Assembly: GCA_003427395.1 (NCBI GenBank)
Contig: BFEA01000919.1
Location: 78,472 to 116,350 of the forward strand
DNA length: 37,879 bases
Source: Chara braunii
Taxonomy: Eukaryota; Streptophyta; Charophyceae; Charales; Characeae
Reading direction: 5' to 3'
The position numbers and the translations under genes were made by a program. Of this stretch, positions 20,985 to 29,996 are shown one piece after another. The notes beneath the pieces are model-generated. The model saw only the letters and a list, made by a program, of their open reading frames with translations, ran no database searches and was not told the DNA's origin. How positions within the stretch are numbered: position 1 is the first letter of the stretch; each line of letters starts with the position of its first letter.

Positions 20985-20985
<1 letters not shown>
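19843..20985. other. Harbinger interior, transposase 3' side, no gene
   Basis: Noncoding sequence after the transposase stop, probably 3' UTR and spacer. Open frames on either strand are short and unconvincing. Confidence 0.5.

Positions 20986-21041
<56 letters not shown>
20986..21041. repeat. CT microsatellite at assembly gap
   Basis: A pure (CT)n run directly abuts the N block, so the assembly likely broke on the repeat. Its true length is unknown. Confidence 0.95.
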
Positions 21042-21361
21042 NNNNNNNNNNNNNNNNNNNNNNNNNNNNNNNNNNNNNNNNNNNNNNNNNNNNNNNNNNN
21101 NNNNNNNNNNNNNNNNNNNNNNNNNNNNNNNNNNNNNNNNNNNNNNNNNNNNNNNNNNNNNNNNNNNNNNNNNNNNNNNNNNNNNNNNNNNNNNNNNNNN
21201 NNNNNNNNNNNNNNNNNNNNNNNNNNNNNNNNNNNNNNNNNNNNNNNNNNNNNNNNNNNNNNNNNNNNNNNNNNNNNNNNNNNNNNNNNNNNNNNNNNNN
21301 NNNNNNNNNNNNNNNNNNNNNNNNNNNNNNNNNNNNNNNNNNNNNNNNNNNNNNNNNNNNN
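21042..21361. other. assembly gap (320 Ns)
   Basis: Unsequenced bases. The size may be an estimate. The gap lies inside the Harbinger element between its two convergent genes. Confidence 1.
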
Positions 21362-21714
21362 CCTTCTTCCTCGTCGCTCGCGCACCCCCCTAGTGTCCTC
21401 GCCATGTTCACTCGCAACTAAGAGCCCGCACCCGCACCCCCACCCCATCGCCGGCTTGGCGTGCGCCCACGCCCGAACCGCCGCTCGACACGTGGGGCAG
21501 CCACCCATGGTATCATCCCATCACACACCGATACCCGCCCTTATCATCGCCGGCGTCGTCTTCAACAGCCTCCCTCTTGCTTCAACACTCCACATGAAGA
21601 TTGACCATGATCGTCGTACGTAGGAGGATCGTCCCTTCATCTGTCTCTCATTTCCCTTCGTTTTCGTCGTTAGCCGCCGTTGGACCACTCCCGACCCAGT
21701 CGTGATTGGCAGCC

Positions 21715-24606
21715 TCAACAGCATTCTTCAACGCCGCATTGTGAGCGCACACCATCCCGCAGTCGACCCATTCCGGGATGCAGTGCAGATACTCTCCCAG
21801 TGTGATGTGTGGCTTCCCAGGCGATCCAATACGATGTTCGCCGTGTCGACGATGTGCGCCTCCAGTTGAAGGTGTAAGAGCCCGCAACAATGAGGGTGGG
21901 TTTTGCAGTGAGTGCAGTGAAGTATCCCGCGTCGTAGTGCGAGCGATAGTCGTCACCACCCATTCGTATGATCCACATGCAAGCGCATACAAGATAACGC
22001 AGACAATCCGCGAGTCTAGACAGCCTATCGTACTTCAACCTACTGTCGTCCGCCCACTGCCCACAATGCAACGCATCCGTCCAGCGGTCTGCCACGCGAA
22101 TGATTGTCGCCTCCTGCTGTGCGGCCATGTCATCATCTTCAGGCCCGTCAACAATTTTCAACTCCGCGAAACACAGAGGCACGTCCATCTTCATCTGCAA
22201 TGTGCAGTAGACGAGCGTCGGGGAGACCACTCTCGACCATTCTAAGCCTTGCCACACAGAACGTGCGATGTCGGTGGCGTAGTCCACAGTGATGTAGGGC
22301 TCCGCACGTGCGAAGCCATTTGATATTGATGACGATTTGAAAATCCACCGGTGGATCGCTCGCATCAGGATTCTCTCGACGGCCCTTGCTCTCCACAAAG
22401 CCGGATCGCGCTGCGTAGGGTCATTGCTCTTTGTGCGCTGGATATCCGCAGGCGGCATTATGAGCATGGATGGCGGCTCAGCTCCCGAGTCCCCGTTGGT
22501 GATGGCGATGAAGTAATCCACGCAATCCGTAAACGCCTCCCTCAACGGTTTGCGAGGACCTTGACCCCAGAATGCGTCGCTATCTACCCACAATTTCGAC
22601 CTATGCTCCAGATCGTCCTCCGGGCCGTGCTTCTTCAACCTTTTTGAAGGGCGGTTGTCTTCGTCGTTGTCGCTCCCCCGCCTCCCATCCCCTCTATTGT
22701 CTTCGCGGCGAACGTCCACTACCCTTCTCTCTTCCCCACCACCACCTAACCCGGTCGCTTTGGGCTGGCGTTCGTCGGGGGGGGGTCATCCCTTTGACCC
22801 CACCCTCCCCGCCCCTCGCAGGGGACTTCGCCTTGCCCGTCCCCGAACCGCCCGCCTGTTGCGTTGTCAGCTCTTCACGTGCTGATGATGGCGACGCGAC
22901 CTGCTTCTCCACCCGCCCCGCCCCAGCAACCGGGATGATCGCACCACGAGCGGCACTCGAAGCCGCACCCCCCGCCGGCAGGACTGGCCTCGGCGACCCA
23001 TCCCTCGTTGATCAGTAACCCGCCTCTCTTCGGTGTCCTCACTTGGCCGACGATGGCAGCACTTCCGCCAGCCTGTTTTAATGCCGCGACCAGCTCCCTT
23101 GGCACACTGTCCCGGCCGAAACCCAATCGCCCGACCATTTGCTGGCCTTGGACGACCGCCACCGCCATGTTCCCCTCCTCTTCGTTGTAATCCGAGTTGT
23201 TATGAACTACGATCTTTTTTGTGGAGTTCGCGACGTGCCCCTGTCCTCGCTTGCCTTTCCCCCCCTCTCCTCCTCCGCTCTCTCTCCTCCCCCTCATTGT
23301 CGTGTTCCGTTGCGGCATGTGGACGACAGTGCGCGGTCTGCGATGCGAGAGAGCACCACACAGATTGCACGTCAAGCTGAAAGGCTCCGGGTAGACTGCG
23401 ACACAGAATGGCGGGCGCACCTTCCTTTCGTAGCTTTCGCCGCACTCCAACAAGACACAGGCAAGCGTCGCTGGACATGCACCCTCCCTTTCGTAAAATG
23501 CACGCGGACCTTCTTTACCCGTCTAGTGCCTATCCTCGCACGTCGCCTGGGCCCTCGTCGGCGCTCCAACTCACTGTTTTTTTCCCGCCACCACCCATGC
23601 GTCGTCCACAACTCCAGCGTTGCATGAAAGGGACAATGTTGTGTGGCGCCTAGTCCCTCCAAGAAGGCATACAGAAAGTTCCTCCAGCCATCTTGCACGC
23701 CGACCCGCGCAGTCAGGCCACGTCCCCTTTCCACACCCTCCGAACTCCGCATGAATGTAACACCTCGCCAGGAAGAAAGCCCCCGCCACCGCACCCTGCC
23801 TTCACAACACAATTCACAACATCCTGGTCGCGTTTATCTCGGACGAGAGCGATCATATGCTCGACCGACCAAAAGTCTCTGCTTTTGCTTCCCTCGCCTG
23901 CTGACTTGTCTTCTTCAGCCTTCTTCCCCTTTCTCCTTGTGCGCGCTTCACTACACTTCTTCGTGGCAGACCGCACTTCCCGTTTCCTCCTAAGTGGACA
24001 GATGTCCATTTCGCCGTCCTCGTCTTCTTCCTCATGGTCGTTCGCACCGTCGTCACGTCCGCTATCTTCAGGCCCTCCATAGTCGTTGTCGGCGATTGTA
24101 TCCTCTTCGCCGACGTTCATCCTCGCCACACCTCTCGTTATGCCGGACGTCGTCGACTGCCTCAAATGTCGCCGCTGATCTTCCCACACCTGTCGTCCGA
24201 CAACCTCTGTGGCCGACCACGCCTCCTCGTCTCCTTCCCCGTCTGTCGCATTAGCAGGCCTCGTCGATCTGCACGGTTGCGACCCGCTTGTCCTCGTCCT
24301 GGACGCAGCCACACCAACACTGCCAACAGCTCCAACCCGTGGCGAATTCGATCCACGATCGCAGGGCAACCCACGCTGGCGCCCGTTGTCGTTTGGTGGA
24401 AGCCCACCCGTCCTCCCCGATGGCCTTGCGTCAAAGCTTGTTGAAGCGGGGTTCGCCACAACATTGCACGAGACGTCGTCACAGCTACCCGGCCTCAGAC
24501 CGAAGCTGAGGTCGACCACCCCTGCGTCGTATCCTGCCGGTGCACGCCCCTCCAGAAGATCGGTGTACGTCGGCGTCGGTGGATGTCTGAAGTGTGGGAT
24601 CCCCAT
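21715..24606 (-). pseudogene. Harbinger Myb/SANT-like partner gene, frameshifted
   Basis: Probably the second Harbinger protein, which binds the element's DNA and helps the transposase. From ATG 24606 a 297-residue frame runs through an acidic, low-complexity region to RDFWSVEHMIALVRDKRDQD (about 23826-23885), resembling the first helix of a Myb/SANT-like (trihelix) domain; the rest of that domain is not evident. Coding then continues in pieces: 23453-22960 (MAVAVVQGQQMVGRLGFGRD, INEGWVAEASPAGGG), 22950-22780, and 22770-21715 with a basic SKRLKKHG and a long C-terminal region (FWGQGPRKPLREAFTDCVDY, RIADRWTDAL-like segments, GMGRLRDGVRSQCGVEECC). Two of the frame changes fall at a G6 and a C9 run, each explained by one extra base. 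Either a decayed gene or homopolymer errors. Confidence 0.65.
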
Positions 24607-25367
24607 TCAATCTTCCGTGGAACCGCTGCCCAAGGGAACCGTGGCGGATGGAGGATCGTCGGCTTCGTCGTCCGTCGGAGGCAACGGTGTCTCCCACAAA
24701 GGCAGGTGGCTGTACATCGCGGGGTTGTACGGCCGCCTGCCTCCTTCCGCACCCGACAAACGCATTGTTGATGACACCCCCCCCTCCCCAAAGTCGTTGT
24801 CTTCTTGTGGACGTTGTTTATCTTCGTCGATGCCTTCTTCGACGATCGAGGCCTCACTCTTCGACGACGACCACGCCTGACAAATCAGACGTTGAAAACG
24901 ACAACGACGAGCAGCAGCAGAGGCAGCCTGCGAAACAGGTCAGCCATGGACTGCAGGGAAAACGAACTCCGCCACTGGCAGAGGCGACACGTGCGAACAC
25001 ACTGGCGGGACGCAGATGACGAGAGGACGCATTTGTGCATCATTAGTGCATGCAGGGACCACGCGAGGATGGCTGCAATTTCGTAAACATGACCGTTGTG
25101 GGGCCCGCCAGCAGCTCAACAGCCCGAGACAAGCTGGCCGAATACGGTTTAAGAGCCGCCCAGAGGACGAACACGGCCGTCGGCCGAATTGCTGCCAACG
25201 GTAAGTTCGTGGAGGCTGTTGGAGAACGTCCTTGTCGAGGTGGGGGGTGGGGTTTGTGGGCGCGATGTCCGTGTGCAGGCCGGTGGACCACGAATGGATC
25301 ACCTTGTGTCTCCAATTTTCGTTGTGGAGTCGTCGCCGCCGGCCCGTGATTCGCGGATCCCCGGGCT
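24607..25367. other. Harbinger interior upstream of the partner gene
   Basis: Leader and promoter side of the minus-strand partner gene. Open frames exist on both strands (for example 25050-25349 +), but none has a recognisable domain. A third small protein cannot be excluded. Confidence 0.4.
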
Positions 25368-25393
25368 CCGAAGGACCTCGCGAGGTCCTTCGG
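25368..25393. repeat. 26-bp perfect palindrome near the right end
   Basis: CCGAAGGACCTCG followed directly by its reverse complement CGAGGTCCTTCGG, about 100 bases inside the right terminus. It shares the GAGGTCC/GAGGAC wording of the TIR and could be a transposase or Myb-partner binding site. Confidence 0.85.
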
Positions 25394-25421
25394 GCTTGAG
25401 GACGATTTGGCCAGGAAATCC

Positions 25422-25492
25422 TCGGAGCCCGAGGATTCGTCCTTGGAGCGTTTTCACATTTTTTGGGGGAAAATCGGCTCCGAGGACAGGTG
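25422..25492. repeat. Harbinger right terminal and subterminal repeat
   Basis: The subterminal block (about 25422-25451) and terminal CTCCGAGGACAGGTG mirror the left end, with a spacer of about 25 bases that the left end lacks. Confidence 0.8.
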
Positions 25493-25495
25493 TAA

Positions 25496-26083
25496 CGATG
25501 ACGAATTCCTCAAAATCTCGTCCCCAAGGAGTGTCTAACGATGCCCTAACCCTCCCGTCTCCTCCCCCCTCCTCCCCATCCAACCAATGTCTAATCAGGA
25601 CAGAGTGGTACGTGACTGTTGCAGTCTCGCCACCGCGATGGAGTCCCTTCGTGTGCCTGATGGGATTCCCTTCTCTGACCGTTACCATGCTGAACAGTGC
25701 AGTTCGTATATTTTGAGAGAAAAATCAAGTACTCGATGGGGTTGCAATTGACGGGGGAAAAGAAGGGGGTAAAAAAAATGCCATCCGACTACTTGATTTT
25801 TTTTAATCTTTTGAATAGCTGCCAATCAAAATGAGTCTTTCTATTTTCTTTTCCCGCCTCCCATTCTTGGGAACTGAAAAGAAAAAGCACAAAAAACAAA
25901 AAAAAAACACCACTTCAGAATATAAATCCAGGGCAATTTCGCTGCCATTGAATTCTCCTTCATTAGTGGTCGGACGACGTCCCACAGATGTCCCGCAGGT
26001 GTTTGTGGGACACAGTTTACCTTACTCCTTTGCTAGTGGAACCGTGCTCCAGATGGTTCAATTCACGTCAATTCACGTTACAG
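25496..26083. other. no gene recognised
   Basis: A weak inverted repeat lies at 25722-25739 and 25781-25799 (AAATCAAGTA and TACTTGATTT). Otherwise it is noncoding spacer with A/T runs. Confidence 0.5.
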
Positions 26084-26460
26084 CGTCGTCTTTTCTTTTT
26101 CCTATTTCTTATTTGAAACGGCCCCGTAGGGCCCAAACGTTTCCGCTTTGCTGAGCCTTGTCCGTACCCCCGAAAAATTCGTATATTTGTTTTTCTATTT
26201 CTTATTTGAAACGGCCCCATAGGGCTTAAACGTTTCCACTTTGCTGCGCCTTGTCCGTACCCCCGAAAAATGCATCTATTTTTTTTCCTATTTCTTATTT
26301 GAAACGGGCCCACAGGGCCCAAATGTTTCCACTTTGGCGAGCCTTGTCCATACCCCCGAAAAATGCGTCTTTTCTTTTTCCTATTTCTTATTTGAAATGG
26401 ACCTATAGGGCCCAAACGTTTCCTTTTTGCGGAGCCTTGTCCATACCCCCAAAAAACGCG
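26084..26460. repeat. four-copy 93-bp minisatellite
   Basis: The phrase CTATTTCTTATTTGAAA starts at 26102, 26195, 26288 and 26381, exactly 93 bases apart, and each unit ends in CCTTGTCC(G/A)TACCCCC(G/A)AAAAA. As 93 is divisible by three, the minus strand has a 31-residue peptide repeat (GYGQGS..., GPFQIRNRK) in one open frame. That openness follows from the period and is not evidence of a gene. Confidence 0.95.
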
Positions 26461-26477
26461 GTGTGACGTACATTCCC

Positions 26478-26478
<1 letters not shown>

Positions 26479-26510
<32 letters not shown>

Positions 26511-27775
26511 CCCCCCCCAAAAAAAAGTAATTGCCATTAGCAGAACAAAGATCAAGGGGAGGCCGGGAATCCTCCACAAACAACCCGGAGACTCGTGACC
26601 AAAAAGGAGGACTTAGGTGTTGGTGTTAGAACGACTCCAGCTGCAGGAATGGCCAGCTCCAGACCGCTGCACTGAGCTTCTAACCCAAAAGAAAAGGGAA
26701 AAAAAAAGAACCAATCCCTCAAGGCAAAAAAGCCAAACAACCCTAATTGAAAAAAGCAAAACCATAAGGGCCGTACCAGCAAACCTACTAAAAGGAGAAA
26801 AAAAAAAAAAACATTCCTCACGTAGGAAAAACCAAAAAATTTGCAAAAGGAAACAATCCAAACCCTACCACCTCAACTGAACAAAAGAAACCTATAACCT
26901 ATCTACTAACTAAACGGACCATATTTCATCTACATTACTATTCTACGCAACAAGTGGTCTAAATGCGACCACTAGGAACCCCAAGGATCCTGGTAGAGGA
27001 CGTATCCAGCCCCCAACTCAGTCTTTCCCCCTGCCTGTCTACCTGCGACCAAATCATAACCGAGAGAACCAGGTTAGTGGCTGTACCAAACTTATTATGC
27101 TTCTTCCTTAAACAACCAATCTTTCAAGGATAGTCTTTCTGAGCACTCAATCGATGCAATCGTGTTTTGAAGACACAAAGTTTCGCGAAACCATTCCAAC
27201 CCACTCGGACCTGTAGCAGAGGTAGTCACCTTTCGCCGCCAGTCCGCCAAAATTGCAATCCTGAGATTTCTCAGGAAAGTGGCTCTTACCTGTTTATTGG
27301 GCCAATCCTTCTTCTCAAACACTCTATCATTTCGTTCCTGCCAGATAATAGAGATACCCACTGCCCGTATTGTCTGGGCTACATAGCCCCAACCCTTGGT
27401 GATAGAAAAACCATCTGGAATCCCTCCCAACAGAACCCACATCTTAGACCACGGGAAGGCTGGGCCCGATACTCTGTCTCACACAGAAATAATCCATTTC
27501 CACAGTCTCACAGACCTGGGGCAATCCCACCAAAGATGGATGGTAGATTCGAAAGCACAGCTACATCTCATACATGTTAGATCAATGTTGAGACCATGCT
27601 CAGCAAGCCAAACTGCCGAGGGAGTTGCCATAAGGGATAGCAGCCACAGCAGAGTGGCAGCCTGTCGTGGACAGGCAATAAACTTCAACTGTTCCCAGCA
27701 TTTCACCAGTTTTTTACCAGAGTTTTTTTTTTTTTTTTTTTTTCACTTTTGTACCATGGTTGCCATAAGGGGTAG
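26479..27775 (-). mobile_element. 5'-truncated LINE (LINE C) with target-site duplication
   Basis: On the minus strand, 27706-27479 matches a zf-RVT-like region (TCMRCSCAFESTIHLWWDCP) and 27442-27095 the ORF2 C-terminus (GISIIWQERNDRVFEKKDW, IAILADWRRK); these two segments are in different frames. A 3' UTR and a 32-base poly(A) (26510-26479) follow. CATTCCCGTTTTT occurs on both sides (from 26471 and from 27776), consistent with a target-site duplication. An extra A run (27743-27723, minus) near the 5' end suggests a composite 5' junction. Confidence 0.78.
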
Positions 27776-27788
27776 CATTCCCGTTTTT

Positions 27789-28073
27789 CCCAGCACTGAG
27801 GGCATACTCACAGTCGACTTTTTTACTTATTTCTGGACGGAATTGCGGCGAGATGCGTACAGGTGTCGGCGAAATTACGGTCTGATGCATTCTGAAAAGT
27901 GCTAGTGTGAGTATGCCCTGAGAAAGGTAGTGGTGGGGTCCCGCCCTGAAACTCACCGCCCTTTTTGTCTTTTCTTTTCACCGCCATCCTTTTGTTTTTC
28001 TTTTCTTTTCTTTTCACCACCATCTTTTCCAACTGTCCGGGACTTGTGGTTGCAGCACTCGACAACCGCAAAC
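27789..28073. other. no gene recognised, C/T-rich tracts
   Basis: Pyrimidine-rich tracts TTTTCTTTTC at about 27970-28010. No coding or RNA signal. Confidence 0.5.
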
Positions 28074-28120
28074 ATTTTGAATGCATCTGGACAGCCGTGC
28101 TCTCCATATGCAGTCAAAAT
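28074..28120. repeat. short (~50-bp) palindromic element, copy 1
   Basis: ATTTTGAATGCATCTGGACA then, after a short loop, CCATATGCAGTCAAAAT. A diverged, isolated member of the family concentrated at 32.6-33.8 kb. Confidence 0.65.
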
Positions 28121-28514
28121 CTTTGTGGACGGCGAGGGTGCAACTACTATACTGCTGGCCTTTCAGTGGTGCGGGAGAGGCACCTGAAAAATGGGACAAG
28201 CCTATGCGTCTCCATAGCCCGCTGCGCGGCTTTTGCTGTTGGCGGGCATTTGGACAACGCCGTGGTTGCCGTGGATTCGCGCGGGATCGGTCGGTCGGAC
28301 TCCTCGCGGCCGCGGCGTCTACACTGGGCGCGCGAGGCCAGGATCTTGGCGCACATTTTCACGGGGATCTTGCGCGCGTTTTCGCGGCGACGGGCGAAAT
28401 CTTGGCGGGGAATCTTGCGTGCGTTTTTGTTTTTTTCGTGTTGACGGTTGACCAACATAGGAAGCCGAGGCATCAATCGTCGCGCTTCCATCAGCCTGTA
28501 GCTTGGACATCTGC
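28121..28514. other. no gene recognised, GC-rich
   Basis: GC-rich stretch with GCGCG runs at about 28200-28430. The several overlapping open frames reflect composition only. Confidence 0.5.
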
Positions 28515-28616
28515 CGGGGGAAAGGTCCCACTTGCACGGATTACGAGATTGTGACCGTTGATCTTTGCTATCTACGGTCAATATCGCTTACTTTGTGTAA
28601 GTGGGACCTAGCCCCG
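28515..28616. repeat. ~100-bp fold-back element, copy a
   Basis: AAGGTCCCACTTGCACGGAT at the left and GTAAGTGGGACCTAGCCCC at the right are inverted. The centre CCGTTGATCTTTGCTATCTA CGG is itself a small stem. It abuts copy b at a shared CCCCGGGG. Confidence 0.88.
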
Positions 28617-28728
28617 GGGCAAAGGTCCTACTTGCGCAAATGAGGAGATTTCGGCCGCTGATCTTTGCTATCTACGGTCATTAGCTCTTAATTCGTGCAA
28701 GTTGGGTGGGACCTACGGTAGCCCCCGG
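28617..28728. repeat. ~100-bp fold-back element, copy b
   Basis: Same orientation as copy a and directly adjoining it. The right arm carries a small insertion (GCAAGTTGGGTGGGACC), so the arms no longer pair fully. Confidence 0.82.
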
Positions 28729-28908
28729 CCGTAGTCGCGAGATTAGCATTCAATGAGCGCGGAGAAGCGCAAAGATCAACCGCAGAGATTAGCAATCAAC
28801 CGCCGTGAGATCACCCAGGCACTTGAACGGCAGATGAAGCTGAGCCATCAATCGCCGCGAGAGGCGCTTGCCATTCCCAATGAGCGCACTGCAGCGCAGA
28901 GATCGCCC

Positions 28909-29030
28909 GGGCCAAGGTCCCACTTGCGCAAACTAGGAGATTTCGGCCGTTGATCGGTGCTATCTACAGTCGATATCTCTTAATTCGTACAAGGGGGTCT
29001 CTTAATTCGTGCAAGTGGGACCTAGCCCCC
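28909..29030. repeat. ~100-bp fold-back element, copy c
   Basis: The right arm has a local duplication of the TCTCTTAATTCGT(A/G)CAAG segment, lengthening this copy to about 122 bases. Confidence 0.82.
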
Positions 29031-29397
29031 GCTTGGTGATCTGCCGTAGTCGGCCGATCGCCGACGAGAGCGATTGACACGTCAGCCTGTAGCTGAGGGG
29101 TGATGTGGTGTCGGAAGCGGTCGGGTTGGTGAGCGTCTGGTTGGGGGCGGGGGGGGGCGGGGCGGGCCGGGGGGGAGCGGAAATGTGGGTGAGAAAGGAA
29201 CTGGCGGGCATAACTGTGAGGTGGTGTCGAAGAAGACTGTTGAGGAGGAGCTGGTCCGTCGATATACACACACAATCTGTAGTGTGAAAGCGGCAGACGG
29301 GAGGAGAATAGGGAGGAGGGGGAGGAGGGGAAAGCGGCAGAGGGGCTGGTAGGAGCGCGTCGCGAGGCGCGAAGTGTTGACAGTAGATGCAAGCACT
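29031..29397. other. no gene recognised, G-rich
   Basis: G-rich noncoding DNA upstream of the tandem duplication, with a long G run near 29140-29170. Confidence 0.5.
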
Positions 29398-29695
29398 GGT
29401 CGGGATCGCACCGGCTTGGGCGACACGTTTTTCCCTAACCTTTCGGCCTGCTCATGTTGAGCTGGCATTTCCAACGACCACATTTTCCCGCACGAGGTAG
29501 GATAAATCTGGAAGAGAGAGCGGAGGAGGAGGAGGAGGAGGAGAAGGAGGAGGTCTGGGTCGCACAGGCATGGGCGGCATGTCTTACCTCCCTTCCTAGC
29601 TGCTCATTTTGAGCTCGCATTGCACTAACACGTCTCCCCGCACGGGGTACGAGAGAGGTGGTGGTGGAGGAGGAGGGGAGGCCCTGGGGGGTTCT
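29398..29695. repeat. diverged tandem duplication upstream of the glycosyltransferase
   Basis: Two copies of about 150 bases (from 29398 and from 29555) share, in order, GTCG-GCAC-GGC-TGGGCG, a GCTGCTCAT-TTGAGCT segment (29449 and 29600), a CCCGCAC(G/A)(A/G)GGTA segment (29489 and 29637) and a (GGA)n tail. They lie 300-600 bases upstream of the GT77 start, in its likely promoter or leader. Confidence 0.7.
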
Positions 29696-29996
29696 CAAAA
29701 TTGTAGCTACTGTTTACGTGGCGGCCTGTCTCCCTGCGCTCCCTCCTCACGCGTGTCACGTTCTCCGTCTCGGCCTCTGCTGACTCGGACGGGTCTGATC
29801 AGCGCATTTTGCGGAGGCAAAGGGCAGGGGACACGTGGTGCCTGCGCGCTTGTGCTTGAGCGAGGCACGTGTCAGGCGCCCGCCGATCACTGCAAGTCAG
29901 TACAAGTCACTCCCTCGCGCTTCCCAGTAAGCCGACTACTACCTAGCAGGATTTCCGCTATCATCGGTATCATCGGCCACGAACGGGATAGTGAAG

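Larger units (their letters stand above)
17908..25492. mobile_element. PIF/Harbinger DNA transposon, about 7.6 kb, with TIRs and TAA duplications
   Basis: Left end CCTGTCCTCGGAG (17908-17920) is the reverse complement of the right end CTCCGAGGACAGG (25478-25490). Similarity resumes inside: CGCTTCGAGGACAAATCCTC on the left against CGCTCCAAGGACGAATCCTC from the right (minus strand, about 25432-25451). TAA precedes the left end (17905-17907) and follows the right end (25493-25495), the expected TWA duplication, if the left TIR has lost the terminal CA still present on the right. Inside are an intact DDE transposase (+) and a Myb/SANT-like partner gene (-) arranged tail to tail, the standard two-gene Harbinger content. 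A 320-bp gap of Ns lies between them. Confidence 0.85.

Noticed and set aside
20852-21508. Open frames running through the N block
   Set aside because: They exist only because Ns carry no stops, and the remainder is CT repeat.
26068-26583. 171-residue minus-strand frame with 31-residue repeats
   Set aside because: Openness follows from the 93-bp period; it runs into a poly(A)-derived poly-Lys stretch of LINE C.
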